DNA of 64,000 nt from Nonlabens sp. Ci31 (GCF_012974865.1 NZ_CP043633.1:434001-498000); one strand, 5' to 3'; positions 1-8,353 are shown, numbered from the stretch's first letter. Numbers and translations are program-made. Notes: generated by a model from the sequence alone, not told the origin.

Positions 1-444
1 CTCGTCCAGAGGCGCGTCATCTATAACCTGTTGATCTTTTTCTATAATAATAAATTCTCTATTATAATCTTGCAATTTTTGAATAGCTTGCTTTCCATTA
101 CGACCATATCCACAAACGATAATGTGATTTTCCATAGATTCTAAATGTTTAATTTTTCTTTTCTTCTTGAGTTCTGCCGGATTATTACGAAGTAATAAAT
201 ATTCTGAAATAGCAGATACTGCGTAACCTACGACAATAACACTAATAAGAATAAAGAAAACAATGAACAACTTAGCTACTGGAGAAGGATTACCTATCTC
301 CCTATAGCCTACAGTAGTAATCGTAATTACTGTCATATACAAGGCGTCTACCCAGGATAGCTCCATGGATAATTTAAAACCCAAAACTCCCGCAAAAAGC
401 ACGAGAAACAATAAAGCAATCGCTATTCTAAGTTTACTAAGCAC
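1..444 (-). CDS. Potassium channel protein with C-terminal NAD-binding (RCK/TrkA-N) domain, 3' part outside window
   Basis: The visible 148 codons encode a two-transmembrane K+ channel subunit. TM1 lies at about residues 5-23, a pore helix and selectivity filter TTVGYRE at 43-49, TM2 at about 57-78, then a charged linker and the start of a Rossmann domain (HIIVCGYGRNGK, 107-118). The filter reads TVGYR rather than the textbook TVGYGD, as is common in bacterial channels of this type. The start is GTG at 444, because an in-frame TAA sits two codons upstream. It lies 11 bp after the PspC-like gene on the same strand, so the two are probably cotranscribed. Family and membrane location are clear; the ligand of the RCK domain cannot be told because that part is cut off by the window edge. 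Confidence 0.9.
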   Translation of the reverse strand, partial: MLSKLRIAIALLFLVLFAGVLGFKLSMELSWVDALYMTVITITTVGYREIGNPSPVAKLFIVFFILISVIVVGYAVSAISEYLLLRNNPAELKKKRKIKHLESMENHIIVCGYGRNGKQAIQKLQDYNREFIIIEKDQQVIDDAPLDE

Positions 445-455
445 AGATTATAAAG

Positions 456-683
456 TTAAAGGTCAAAAACAGAGCTGCGTTTTGTATAAACAAGATCCAT
501 GATTTTGATCCAAAATGCCATGATCAAATACACTGCAAAACCAGCCCCTAAAGTCGCAAAGGTAAAGTAGATAAAAGTGATGCGCACACTGCGAGCTTTC
601 ATCCCTAGTTTTTCAGCCACACGAGTGGATACGTAGAAACCGTATTTCTCCATGATAGTGCGCAAGTATGTAACTATTCCCAT
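456..683 (-). CDS. PspC domain-like small membrane protein
   Basis: A 75-aa protein with a soluble N-terminal segment (about residues 1-32, containing GFYVSTRVAEKLGMK) and a hydrophobic stretch at about 33-59. This is the arrangement of short PspC-family proteins, which sit in the inner membrane and in other bacteria take part in envelope stress responses. The C-terminus is short and basic. It lies between the DUF2851 gene and the channel gene with small gaps, suggesting a three-gene transcript. The PspC assignment rests on size, topology and the GVxxxLAxxLGxxxxxVR-like N-terminal pattern; the role here is not shown. Confidence 0.75.
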   Translation of the reverse strand: MGIVTYLRTIMEKYGFYVSTRVAEKLGMKARSVRITFIYFTFATLGAGFAVYLIMAFWIKIMDLVYTKRSSVFDL

Positions 684-749
684 GGCGTAAATTTAGGCAA
701 TAGCTTTGATACTTTATAGGTCTTACGCAAGATTTAGAAAGAGACTCGA

Positions 750-2018
750 TTAAGGGCGCAGTAATGCGACTCCTATATCGCAGCTCAAACATTTATTCAC
801 ATCACAGTAGTTGGGCTTTAATTGCAATAAAGACTGTGTTTGCAAAGCATTTTCTACCATAAAAAGCTTTTTAAAACCCGCTGTAATGCTATTCTTCTCT
901 GGCTTCAATTGGTACATCAACTCCAGTAATTCTTCTGTTATATCTTTTGCTATAGCTCTTGCATGCATAAATTTTATAGGTACGATGCAGTTGATAATTA
1001 GTAAATCGATAAAATCTGCAGTAAGTACTTTTTCTCTTTCTTCTGTCTTTTTATCAAATACATGATGCGTATCCCAATACTTAGCTGCTTTTACTTCAAA
1101 AAGCTGATGGATTTCTTTTCTGGTTTTAGCAAGAAGAAGGGCTCCAAAAAGCACTGGGTTTCTTTGATACAATCTCGCGAGCTGTGAAATCCTGATCGTA
1201 GGATAATTAGCCGGACGCAACCTAAAGAATTTCATGGGGGTTAAAGATGGTTGCAATTGGTGTTTCGCTTTCGCGAAAGCGTACTCATCCACCAGCTCTT
1301 TATAATAAGGATCTTTTTTACTTTCCTGCAACAAGCCTGCCTGACCTAACAAAGCGGCTTCTAATTGAAACGCATCTTTTGCTAATTTGCGCACCACGGC
1401 TTGGTCCATACTACTGGCGAGCTGTTCAAACGCATCGGCATTTGTTTTTGTTCCAAAACCTCTCGCCAGTAACTGAAAGAAGGCCGCTTCCCAATCGTTA
1501 TTATTTTGATCTAACATGTGTTTTATACGATCAGACTTCTGTGCTAATCTTTCAAAAAATAGCTTTTCTAACCACTGGTCTCGCTTAAAAGAATCTACGC
1601 CTGAAAACTGCTTTTCACAATTGATGAATTGGTTGTTTTTTACGGCAAAAAGCTGGTTGTAGGATTGCACTAAATCGGGAGCAACATACTGCGATACTTC
1701 CAGTACAGGAATATTGATACCATCTCTTCTTGTGATTTCTGCATCATGCATCCAGACGACATGAAGAATAACGTTATCATAGGCTGGATCGTCGTCATGA
1801 CCGTGAAGGTACCAGTCACTTGCTTTGATATGCATCTCAATATTCCCAGCCCAATCCTGACCATCAATTTCTACTCGACCGTTAAAGAAGTCTGGCCCAG
1901 AAAAGAAATTATGTATTCCCAGAGCTTTTATTTTTACCCGCTTACCCTCCGTAGTAAGCAGTTCCTGACCGCTTAACTTTTTAAATTTCCAGAGATAATG
2001 TATAAAATCTTCTCGCAT
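750..2018 (-). CDS. DUF2851 family protein
   Basis: A 422-aa protein recognisable as the DUF2851 family typical of Bacteroidetes. The N-terminal half has the conserved run SGPDFFNGRVEIDGQDWAGN (about 40-59), then IEMHIKASDWYLHGHDDDPAYDNV with conserved His and Asp residues, and a C-terminal CxxxxCxxCDIG motif at about 403-415. The N-terminal pattern is reminiscent of nuclease-like folds but no activity is established for the family. No signal peptide is visible, so it is probably cytoplasmic. The gene carries one copy of the genome palindrome GCTTTCGCGAAAGC (1267-1280, read as AFAKA). The start sits at 2018, and TATCTTTC just upstream resembles a -7 promoter box. Confidence 0.85.
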   Translation of the reverse strand: MREDFIHYLWKFKKLSGQELLTTEGKRVKIKALGIHNFFSGPDFFNGRVEIDGQDWAGNIEMHIKASDWYLHGHDDDPAYDNVILHVVWMHDAEITRRDGINIPVLEVSQYVAPDLVQSYNQLFAVKNNQFINCEKQFSGVDSFKRDQWLEKLFFERLAQKSDRIKHMLDQNNNDWEAAFFQLLARGFGTKTNADAFEQLASSMDQAVVRKLAKDAFQLEAALLGQAGLLQESKKDPYYKELVDEYAFAKAKHQLQPSLTPMKFFRLRPANYPTIRISQLARLYQRNPVLFGALLLAKTRKEIHQLFEVKAAKYWDTHHVFDKKTEEREKVLTADFIDLLIINCIVPIKFMHARAIAKDITEELLELMYQLKPEKNSITAGFKKLFMVENALQTQSLLQLKPNYCDVNKCLSCDIGVALLRP

Positions 2019-2203
2019 AGGGAAAGATAGAAATAAAATCTAACATCCTTAGAATCAAAATTCTTTCTGCGCATTATGATGTTTAAAATAGAAGAACAAA
2101 AAGCCCAAGATCAGCTCCCTTTTTCACTTCCGACATTGTTTCATCTTTCCGACTAAATTCCTGCAAGCTTCTACTTGGCTCACATCAATTCCTAAATGGT
2201 ACA

Positions 2204-2240
2204 GAAAAAAACCTCAAAAGCTTATCGCTTTTGAGGTTTT
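2204..2240 (-). terminator. Rho-independent terminator of the cystathionine beta-synthase-like gene
   Basis: A perfect 13-bp stem (AAAACCTCAAAAG at 2208-2220, its complement at 2228-2240) with a 7-nt loop. On the minus strand it is followed by a run of seven T. It lies 64 bp beyond the stop codon at 2304 and before the DUF2851 gene, so it separates the two minus-strand units. The rest of the 285-bp gap (2019-2303) shows nothing else convincing. Confidence 0.85.
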
Positions 2241-2303
2241 AGATCAGCAATAATTGCTGTATTCTTTGAGGTACTAATAAACGGAATGCATTAGGCACAT
2301 CAT

Positions 2304-3320
2304 CTATTTATCGTCTGGAAGATAGGTTCCATCTTCATTTAACCATCCTTTGGAACGCATCCACTCATCATTAAAAAACTTTCCTACATAGCGACTTCCA
2401 TGATCGTGATACAGGATCACGACCACGTCGTCTTTTGTAAAGCCTACTTCCTCGTGAATTTGTTTTAATCCTTTGATGGCGGCCCCAGCACTGTTTCCTA
2501 AAAACATTCCTTCTTCTTTTGCCAGTCTACGAGTGTAAACCGCAGCATCTTTATCGGTTACTTTTGTAAACCCATCGATGATTTCAAAACGAACATTAAG
2601 CGGCAAAATATCTTCTCCTATCCCTTCTGTCACATAAGAATGGATCTCATTCTCATCAAAAATGCCGGTCTCATGGTATTTTTTAAATACAGAACCATAA
2701 GTATCAATTCCCCAAATTTTAACGTTAGGATTCTTCATTTTCAGATAAGAACCTACACCAGAGATGGTTCCCCCAGTTCCTACACCTACCACAAAATGGG
2801 TGATCTTTCCTTCTGTCTGTTCCCATATTTCAGGACCAGTACTTTGGAAGTGCGCTTTACAATTGGAAGGGTTATCGTATTGATTCACATACCAAGAATT
2901 AGGTATTTCTTCACTCAACCGCTTGCTTGTTGAATAATAAGATTGCGGATCGTCAGGAGCTACGTCAGTAGGACATACATAAACCTTAGCACCTACAGCT
3001 CTAAGAATATCCATTTTTTCATTGGACTGTTTATCACTCAGTACACAGATTAACTTATAGCCTTTAATGATTGCAGCAAGAGCAAGTCCCATTCCAGTAT
3101 TACCACTGGTTCCTTCAATGATTGTTCCACCAGGTTTCAAACGACCGTCTGCCTCAGCATCTTCAATCATCGTTAATGCCATTCGATCCTTTACAGAGTT
3201 ACCTGGATTAAAAGTCTCGTATTTTGCGAGTACTAAAGCTGGAATATCTTCTACCAACTTGTTCATTTTAACAAGTGGCGTATCACCTATAGTACCTAAT
3301 ATATTTTCTGCGTAATTCAT
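2304..3320 (-). CDS. PLP-dependent cysteine synthase / cystathionine beta-synthase-like enzyme
   Basis: A 338-aa fold-type II PLP enzyme. The Schiff-base lysine is expected at K44 in NPGNSVKDRMA, the substrate loop is EGTSGNTG (about 69-76), and the phosphate-binding loop is GVGTGGTISG (about 178-187). The length and sequence fit the cystathionine beta-synthase-like branch without the C-terminal CBS regulatory domains. Such enzymes condense serine (or O-acetylserine) with homocysteine or sulfide using PLP in the cytoplasm; which substrate is used cannot be decided from sequence. The gene has its own -7 box just upstream and its own terminator, so it is probably monocistronic. Confidence 0.88.
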   Translation of the reverse strand: MNYAENILGTIGDTPLVKMNKLVEDIPALVLAKYETFNPGNSVKDRMALTMIEDAEADGRLKPGGTIIEGTSGNTGMGLALAAIIKGYKLICVLSDKQSNEKMDILRAVGAKVYVCPTDVAPDDPQSYYSTSKRLSEEIPNSWYVNQYDNPSNCKAHFQSTGPEIWEQTEGKITHFVVGVGTGGTISGVGSYLKMKNPNVKIWGIDTYGSVFKKYHETGIFDENEIHSYVTEGIGEDILPLNVRFEIIDGFTKVTDKDAAVYTRRLAKEEGMFLGNSAGAAIKGLKQIHEEVGFTKDDVVVILYHDHGSRYVGKFFNDEWMRSKGWLNEDGTYLPDDK

Positions 3321-3337
3321 GTAACCTAATTAGTCTG

Positions 3338-3345
3338 CAAAAATA
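3338..3345 (-). promoter_or_regulatory. Candidate Bacteroidetes -7 box (TATTTTTG) of the cystathionine beta-synthase-like gene
   Basis: TATTTTTG matches TAnnTTTG and lies 18 bp upstream of the ATG at 3320, giving a short leader. No clear -33 TTG was seen at the preferred spacing. Confidence 0.5.
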
Positions 3346-3570
3346 GGATTTTAGAAGTGTATGAATTAAAAATATCTCTTAATCTCCTAGAATATTTTAA
3401 TTATTCTCATTTCTGATGTTTTTTAAAGTTCCAATTTGATGTAACAATGACTTACACCGAGTTTAGCTACGCTGATTACTTGAATATAAATGGATGAACG
3501 TATTCCAAAGCCTAATTGGTGCGGCAAACAAACATCACAAAACATGGAGAATTCTTCTAGATCCCTAAAT

Positions 3571-4653
3571 CTAAGACCTCACACGTTCATAAAAAGTCTT
3601 TTTTGCCGCTTGATCATTTCCGAAAAGCCATTGCACCACATTTTCATCCCACATATCATCTGCCTGCTCTGAATTAATAATGCCGCGCTCCATAGCAAGG
3701 TCTATTATTTTACCAGGGTAACTGCTCTGTTTTTCACTATCCATCTCTCCTAGCGGGTAGGGGTCATCGAGACCAACAAGAACCTGTTTTGCACCTTGAT
3801 TCTCAACCAAAAGATGTAAAGAACCCGTATCATGAACCAGCGTGTCAAAGAAAATGTTAGGGTGTCCCACTGATTTTCTAGGATGTGTTTTCCCTTCAAA
3901 TAAATCTGGTCGCCCATCAAAGCCTTGGATTCGACGTCCTAAATTCATTTGTGCTAGTTGTCCTCCATGCGCAAAGCACACCCGCATTCCTGGATATTTT
4001 TGAGCGTAGCCGTTCAACGTTAGAAAGTGGTAGGCGTCTGCACATTGAGCCAGCATCCAGATCAAGTGAAAACGCCAAGAAGTGTTTTGAAGTTTAATAA
4101 ATTTCTCTCCATCATAAGGATGTATTTCTACAGCGAGATTTAGCTCGCTGGCCAACTCAAAAATAGGCTCGTTTTCTTCATCAAAAATGCACCGCCATTG
4201 ACCTATCGTATCCATATAATGGGTCGGCAGGCAAAGTAGTTTCATTCCTAATACCTTAACACATCGTTCCATTTCCCATAAGGCTCCACGCACATAGCCT
4301 GGATGTACTACAAAACCACAGGTAAATTTTGAAGGGTGATCCCGTTGCACTCCAGCGTTAAAGTCATTCTGAAAACGCAAAGCCTGTTTCATCTCCTCCA
4401 GTCGCAAGCCGTTTCCGTACAATTGGCTCAAATTGAGAACAACAGCATGATCTATTTTATACCTATCCATCCACTCCAACTTTTCATCTAGAAAGAAACT
4501 AGAATCAGTTACTGGACGTGACCAGTCTTTTTGTAACATGTTTTTGCGCTCGGGGTCTACCCAAAAAATACCTTTTTCTCGCATAAAATCAGGAATTTGC
4601 TCCGGATAAGGAAGTAAATGTGAGTGACCGTTGATACGCAGTTTTTTGTTCAT
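3571..4653 (-). CDS. Amidohydrolase family protein, ACMSD-like (probable kynurenine pathway decarboxylase)
   Basis: A 360-aa TIM-barrel amidohydrolase with the metal-binding HSH at residues 10-12, a later VEIHPYDG, FAHGG and the C-terminal GLDDPYPLG, the usual metal and catalytic stations of the 2-amino-3-carboxymuconate-6-semialdehyde decarboxylase group. ACMSD removes CO2 from the semialdehyde made by 3-hydroxyanthranilate dioxygenase in tryptophan breakdown. The next gene upstream on the same strand is an SDR, and an ALDH of the 2-hydroxymuconate-semialdehyde type lies about 10 kb away; these three families are commonly linked in flavobacterial kynurenine clusters. The specific substrate is inferred from family resemblance and this context. 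No dioxygenase or kynureninase is in the window. Confidence 0.75.
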   Translation of the reverse strand: MNKKLRINGHSHLLPYPEQIPDFMREKGIFWVDPERKNMLQKDWSRPVTDSSFFLDEKLEWMDRYKIDHAVVLNLSQLYGNGLRLEEMKQALRFQNDFNAGVQRDHPSKFTCGFVVHPGYVRGALWEMERCVKVLGMKLLCLPTHYMDTIGQWRCIFDEENEPIFELASELNLAVEIHPYDGEKFIKLQNTSWRFHLIWMLAQCADAYHFLTLNGYAQKYPGMRVCFAHGGQLAQMNLGRRIQGFDGRPDLFEGKTHPRKSVGHPNIFFDTLVHDTGSLHLLVENQGAKQVLVGLDDPYPLGEMDSEKQSSYPGKIIDLAMERGIINSEQADDMWDENVVQWLFGNDQAAKKTFYERVRS

Positions 4654-4817
4654 TTTTAAGTACTTAGTTAGTATTAAGTATAGCGTACAAAGTACAAAGA
4701 CTTAATTTGATGTAACTTATTTTGAAAGAGTTTTATTTGTTTTCAGGTTTATGAATATGGAAATAAGTTCCATCTCAGCTGTACTTACTTCCACAGGCTC
4801 AGCGCCGGTCAGTTATA

Positions 4818-4837
4818 TTTCCAAAGGGAAGAATTAA
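4818..4837. repeat. Degenerate half copy of the IS200-associated palindrome
   Basis: The sequence TTTCCAAAGGGAAGAATTAA resembles the left arm and centre of the 32-bp palindromes that flank the transposase at 7.75-8.33 kb, but the right arm is absent. It may be a scar of an earlier insertion or chance; it lies in the short gap between the amidohydrolase and SDR genes. Confidence 0.35.
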
Positions 4838-4867
4838 CTCTTTTTTTTTCAAGTTCAAATTCAATTT

Positions 4868-5653
4868 CTAAAGACTCTTCGTCCTTCCACCATCAACAGG
4901 TAAATTAATCCCATTAATATAACCTGCTTTGTCACTAGCAAGAAAAGTAATCGCATTTGCTACTTCTTCTGGCTCGGCAAATCTTCTTGCGGGAACATGG
5001 CTTTTCATTATTTCGGCAGCTTGTTCTTCACTCTGCTCAGCTCTAGATGCTTTTCCTGAGATGATTTTATCCAATCTATCGGTTGCCGTAAAACCAGGTA
5101 ATATGTTATTTACGGTAATGCCGTGAGGTCCTAACTCGGTCGCTAGTGTTTTTGCCCAGCTGGCAACTGCGCCACGTATCACGTTAGAAACACCTAAGAA
5201 TTCGATAGGTGCTTTTACGCTGGTGGAGATCACATTGATCACCCTTCCATAACCGGCTTCTTTCATTCCCGGAGTACAAGCCTGGATCAATACCTGATTG
5301 CATTTTACATGTTGTGTAAAAGCTTGTTCTAAAGCATCAACTTCTGCATCTATTAAGAATCCTGGCGCAGGGCCGCCTGTATTGTTGACTATTATATGTA
5401 TAGGATTCGCTTTCGCGAAAGCGGAAACCACATCTTCCACCTCTTTATAATCAGAAAAATCGGCGACTAAATACGTATGGTCATCACGCTGGCTTCTATC
5501 TAATTCATTGAGAACTTTCTGTAATTTATTAGGATTGCGAGCCAGTAAAATCACTCGAGCACCTGCCTGAGCAAACTGTATTGCCGTTGCTCTTCCTATT
5601 CCTGTGCTGCTTCCACAAACGAGGGCTGTTTTGTCTTTTAAGTTGATATTCAT
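4868..5653 (-). CDS. SDR family oxidoreductase with atypical active site
   Basis: A 261-aa Rossmann-fold short-chain dehydrogenase. The cofactor loop GSSTGIG is at 14-20 and the NNTGG segment at about 91-95. The usual catalytic Tyr-x-x-x-Lys is not present: aligning on the following KTLATELG places Ser and Arg (SNVIR) where Tyr and Lys are expected. Thus it may be a divergent SDR with altered chemistry. It shares strand and neighbourhood with the ACMSD-like gene and may take part in kynurenine catabolism, an inference from known flavobacterial cluster composition. One palindrome GCTTTCGCGAAAGC lies inside at 5409-5422, read SAFAKAN. Confidence 0.85.
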   Translation of the reverse strand: MNINLKDKTALVCGSSTGIGRATAIQFAQAGARVILLARNPNKLQKVLNELDRSQRDDHTYLVADFSDYKEVEDVVSAFAKANPIHIIVNNTGGPAPGFLIDAEVDALEQAFTQHVKCNQVLIQACTPGMKEAGYGRVINVISTSVKAPIEFLGVSNVIRGAVASWAKTLATELGPHGITVNNILPGFTATDRLDKIISGKASRAEQSEEQAAEIMKSHVPARRFAEPEEVANAITFLASDKAGYINGINLPVDGGRTKSL

Positions 5654-5689
5654 GTGGCTAATTTAGGAAAAATCATCCTTGTAAGATGC

Positions 5690-5728
5690 AGCCAACCCCA
5701 AAGGTTTCAAAAACCTTTGGGGTTGGCT
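5690..5728. repeat. Perfect 18-bp-stem hairpin in a divergent intergenic region
   Basis: AGCCAACCCCAAAGGTTT (5690-5707), loop CAA, exact complement at 5711-5728. It lies between the starts of the SDR (minus) and map (plus), so it cannot be the terminator of either neighbour, and no T-run follows. It resembles a mobile REP-like palindrome. The remaining 250 bp of this 326-bp gap show only a candidate promoter for map. Confidence 0.8.
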
Positions 5729-5955
5729 CCTAATATTTTTCGTTTTTTTACTGTTCGCAAGCTCTATTGTCCGGTAGACGCTTCTCCAGTGGTAAAGTCT
5801 TTCCGAAAATCTATCGAGATACTATTAACCGATTCTGCTCTGCAGCCGAATGACAAACTGAAATAGAGCCATAAGCGGTTCCCTCAGGTTCCAGATAAAT
5901 CGGAACAGGCATCCTCTTTCCATTCCATTTATAGAATCAGATTTTATGGAATGAC

Positions 5956-5963
5956 TACCTTTG
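5956..5963 (+). promoter_or_regulatory. Candidate -7 box (TACCTTTG) of map
   Basis: TACCTTTG fits TAnnTTTG and lies 17 bp before the map start codon, leaving a leader of roughly 10 nt. A -33 element is not obvious. Confidence 0.5.
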
Positions 5964-5979
5964 CCACTTTCTATAAAAT

Positions 5980-6789
5980 ATGATCGTAACAAAGAATAAA
6001 GAAGAGCTAGAAATCATGCGTCGTGCGGCGTTAATGGTAAGTAAAACCTTAGGAATGATTGCTGCCGAAATCAAGCCAGGAGTTACTACACTAAGACTAG
6101 ATACCCTAGCAGAACAATACATACGTGACAATGGTGCTATCCCGGGTTTCAAAGGCTTGTATGACTGTCCAAGCACGTTGCTTATTTCGCCAAATGAAGA
6201 AGTAGTTCACGGAATCCCAAAAGAAGTAGCGATCAAAGAAGGTGATGTACTTTCCATAGATTGCGGCGCTATAGTAGATGGTTTTTATGGTGATCATGCC
6301 TATACGTTTGCGGTAGGAGAAGTACCTCAAGAAACAATCGATCTTCTGGACAGAACAAAAAACTCTTTATACGTAGGAATCGAGCAATTTAGAACTGGAA
6401 AACGTGTGGGCGATGTAGGTTATGCGATACAGGAGTATTGTGAATCTTTCGGTTACGGAGTCGTACGGGAACTCGTAGGTCATGGACTAGGAAGAGTGAT
6501 GCATGAAGACCCACAAATGCCCAATTACGGCAAACGTGGTCGCGGTAAGAAATTTGTAGAAGGAATGACAGTGGCGATAGAACCTATGATCAACTTAGGA
6601 ACTAAGAACATCAAGCACTTTCCTGATGGCTGGACGATCAAAACCAAAGACAATAAACCCAGCGCACATTTTGAACACAATATCGCTATAGTAGATGGCG
6701 AGCCTCGATTGTTAAGCACCTTTGATTATGTGTATGAAGTTTTAGGGATAACTTCTAATGAAGAAGATCCTTATAGATGGAAAGATTAG
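5980..6789 (+). CDS. map: Methionine aminopeptidase, type I
   Basis: A 269-aa cytosolic metallopeptidase that removes the initiator methionine from nascent proteins. The pita-bread fold signatures are present: SIDCGAIVDGFYGDHA with two metal Asp residues, VGHGLGRVMHEDP with the metal His, and VAIEPMI with a metal Glu. Length is normal for a type I enzyme without an N-terminal zinc domain. The start at 5980 is supported by the -7 box 17 bp upstream. In many bacteria map lies near ribosomal genes; here it stands alone, followed by a hairpin and a methyltransferase gene. Confidence 0.95.
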   Translation: MIVTKNKEELEIMRRAALMVSKTLGMIAAEIKPGVTTLRLDTLAEQYIRDNGAIPGFKGLYDCPSTLLISPNEEVVHGIPKEVAIKEGDVLSIDCGAIVDGFYGDHAYTFAVGEVPQETIDLLDRTKNSLYVGIEQFRTGKRVGDVGYAIQEYCESFGYGVVRELVGHGLGRVMHEDPQMPNYGKRGRGKKFVEGMTVAIEPMINLGTKNIKHFPDGWTIKTKDNKPSAHFEHNIAIVDGEPRLLSTFDYVYEVLGITSNEEDPYRWKD

Positions 6790-6847
6790 GTTTAAAAATA
6801 AAATGAAAAGTAAAATCAAAATCAAAAGGTCGCTCCCTAATTTATAG

Positions 6848-6880
6848 AAACCTCACCCTTTAGGGTTGGGGTAAGGTTTT
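6848..6880. repeat. Hairpin of a dispersed intergenic repeat family, possible map terminator
   Basis: An outer stem AAACCT/AGGTTT encloses an inner stem ACCCT/AGGGT, followed by TTTT. Nearly the same sequence occurs in inverse orientation at about 53067-53099 and 53169-53201, so this is a dispersed repeat which here may also end map transcription. Confidence 0.65.
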
Positions 6881-6936
6881 GCTTGGGAATTAACTCTAAT
6901 TGCGATAATACCAACAGATTTCGCATCAAGTGCGGA

Positions 6937-7719
6937 ATGATCAAATCAATTATGAAACGTTTATTCAAATTCTTCCTCAACCTCATCCCAAGACCTTGGC
7001 TTATTAGCGCGAGTTATTATGTGCGTCCATTGATCGCTTGGTGGTACCGCGGGGATCACTATGAAGACCCTATTGATGGAAAGACGTTTAAAAGTTTCTT
7101 GCCTTATGGTTATGAAAAGGTACGGGAAAACGTACTTTCTCCATCGACTCTTTCCTTAGAACGCCATCGATTGTTATGGCTATACTTGCAACACAAAACC
7201 GATTTACTTAACAAGCCTCAAAAGTTGTTGCACTTTGCACCAGAGCAATGTTTTTATAAACGCTTTCGCGAAAGCGAGACCCTCAACTACACCACAACAG
7301 ACCTCAACTCACCACTAGCTGATGTGTCTGCCGATATTTGTCACCTGCCATTTGCTGATAATGAATTTGATTTTATTCTTTGCAATCACGTCTTAGAACA
7401 TATTCCAGACGATTTTAAGGCCATGCAAGAAATCTACCGAGTTCTTAAACCCGGCGGAACTGCGATTCTACAAATACCATTAGAAAATGATCGCGAGGTA
7501 ACTTTTGAAGATGATTCTATTACCGATCCTAAGGAACGTGCGCGTATTTTTGGACAATACGACCATGTGCGAGTTTATGGAACGGATTATTTTGAACGAT
7601 TAGAGAAAGTAGGTTTTACAGTAAATGCCGTCGATTACACAAAAGAACTAGGTGCTAAACAAGTAGATCGTTACCGACTTGCCACTGGTGAGTTGATTCC
7701 TGTGGTTAGTAAAAATTAG
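6937..7719 (+). CDS. Class I SAM-dependent methyltransferase
   Basis: A protein of about 255-260 aa. ATG codons at 6937 and 6952 are both good starts; an upstream TTG at 6883 lies within the repeat-rich spacer and is unlikely. The methyltransferase core begins with the SAM-binding region around LLHFAPEQ, continues with acidic TTDLNSPLADVSADICHLPF, and has the post-I motif FDFILCNHVLEHIPDD followed by the LKPGGTAILQIPL strand. This is the Methyltransf_11 pattern. The substrate is unknown. No signal peptide is evident, though the N-terminus is basic and hydrophobic. One palindrome GCTTTCGCGAAAGC lies at 7262-7275, read as RFRES. Confidence 0.85.
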   Translation: MIKSIMKRLFKFFLNLIPRPWLISASYYVRPLIAWWYRGDHYEDPIDGKTFKSFLPYGYEKVRENVLSPSTLSLERHRLLWLYLQHKTDLLNKPQKLLHFAPEQCFYKRFRESETLNYTTTDLNSPLADVSADICHLPFADNEFDFILCNHVLEHIPDDFKAMQEIYRVLKPGGTAILQIPLENDREVTFEDDSITDPKERARIFGQYDHVRVYGTDYFERLEKVGFTVNAVDYTKELGAKQVDRYRLATGELIPVVSKN

Positions 7720-7756
7720 TACTTCACAATATTTTTATATACATGCCAGCCTATTT

Positions 7757-7788
7757 TCCAAAGGGTAGAATTAATTCTACCCTTTGGA
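7757..7788. repeat. 32-bp perfect palindrome, upstream copy
   Basis: TCCAAAGGGTAGAATT followed by its exact reverse complement. Identical to the copy at 8277-8308. Likely recognised as a hairpin by the adjacent Y1 transposase. Confidence 0.9.
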
Positions 7789-7849
7789 GAACCTAAGGCG
7801 GCAATCAACTCATACCCATACGTTAGAAAATAATCTGTAATTTTATTTC

Positions 7850-8251
7850 ATGTCTAGAAATAATTTACAATTATACATTCATCTTGTATTCGCAACTAAG
7901 TATCGCGATTACCTAATTACAGATAAAGTAGAGATACAACTACATCAGTTTTTATGGAATAAATTCTTAGAGTTAGAATTAATTCCATTAGTAATTAATG
8001 GAATGCAAGATCATGTTCATTTGCTTCTAAAAATTCCAGCGATTATAAGCATTTCTTCAGTTTCTAAAAACTTAAAAGCTCCCAGTTCTCGATTTTTAAT
8101 TGAAATAACACAGTGTGATTTTTTTGAATGCTCTAGAGGTTATACTGCTTTTACTGTAAGTAAAAAAGACGTGAATTATATTTCTACGTACATAAAAAAT
8201 CAGAAAGAATATCATCAGAAAGGAACTGTAGATATGGAGCTGCAAGATTGA
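7850..8251 (+). CDS. IS200-like Y1 (HUH) transposase
   Basis: A 133-aa single-domain transposase. The N-terminus has the YIHLVFATKYR strand, the metal-binding HUH motif appears as DHVHLL (about 64-69), GYTAFTVSKK is the usual strand before the last helix, and the catalytic tyrosine is expected in YIKNQKEYHQKGT (about 115-127). These enzymes cut and rejoin single-stranded DNA at hairpin ends via a phosphotyrosine. The open frame is intact and the flanking palindromes are identical, so the enzyme may still be active. It is closer to IS200-type TnpA than to the RAYT at 17.2 kb. Confidence 0.88.
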   Translation: MSRNNLQLYIHLVFATKYRDYLITDKVEIQLHQFLWNKFLELELIPLVINGMQDHVHLLLKIPAIISISSVSKNLKAPSSRFLIEITQCDFFECSRGYTAFTVSKKDVNYISTYIKNQKEYHQKGTVDMELQD

Positions 8252-8276
8252 TTTAAAATCGATCTAGGTCTCATTT

Positions 8277-8308
8277 TCCAAAGGGTAGAATTAATTCTAC
8301 CCTTTGGA
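8277..8308. repeat. 32-bp perfect palindrome, downstream copy
   Basis: Identical to 7757-7788, within the second 57-bp direct repeat. It may also act as a transcription stop for both the transposase and the converging apbE gene. Confidence 0.9.
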
Positions 8309-8353
8309 GAACCTAAGGCGGCAATCAACCATTATAAACTTAGTAAAAGTATA

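Larger units (their letters stand above)
7753..8329 (+). mobile_element. Small IS200-like (Y1 transposase) element with 57-bp direct repeats at both ends
   Basis: A 577-bp unit in which identical 57-bp sequences (7753-7809 and 8273-8329) bracket a single-strand-type transposase gene. Each repeat contains a perfect 32-bp palindrome (7757-7788 and 8277-8308) followed by GAACCTAAGGCGGCAATCAA. Foldback ends with a Y1 transposase are the architecture of IS200/IS605 and of RAYT-REP pairs. The exact identity of both copies suggests recent activity. Whether the whole unit, or only the palindromes, moves cannot be told here. Confidence 0.8.
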
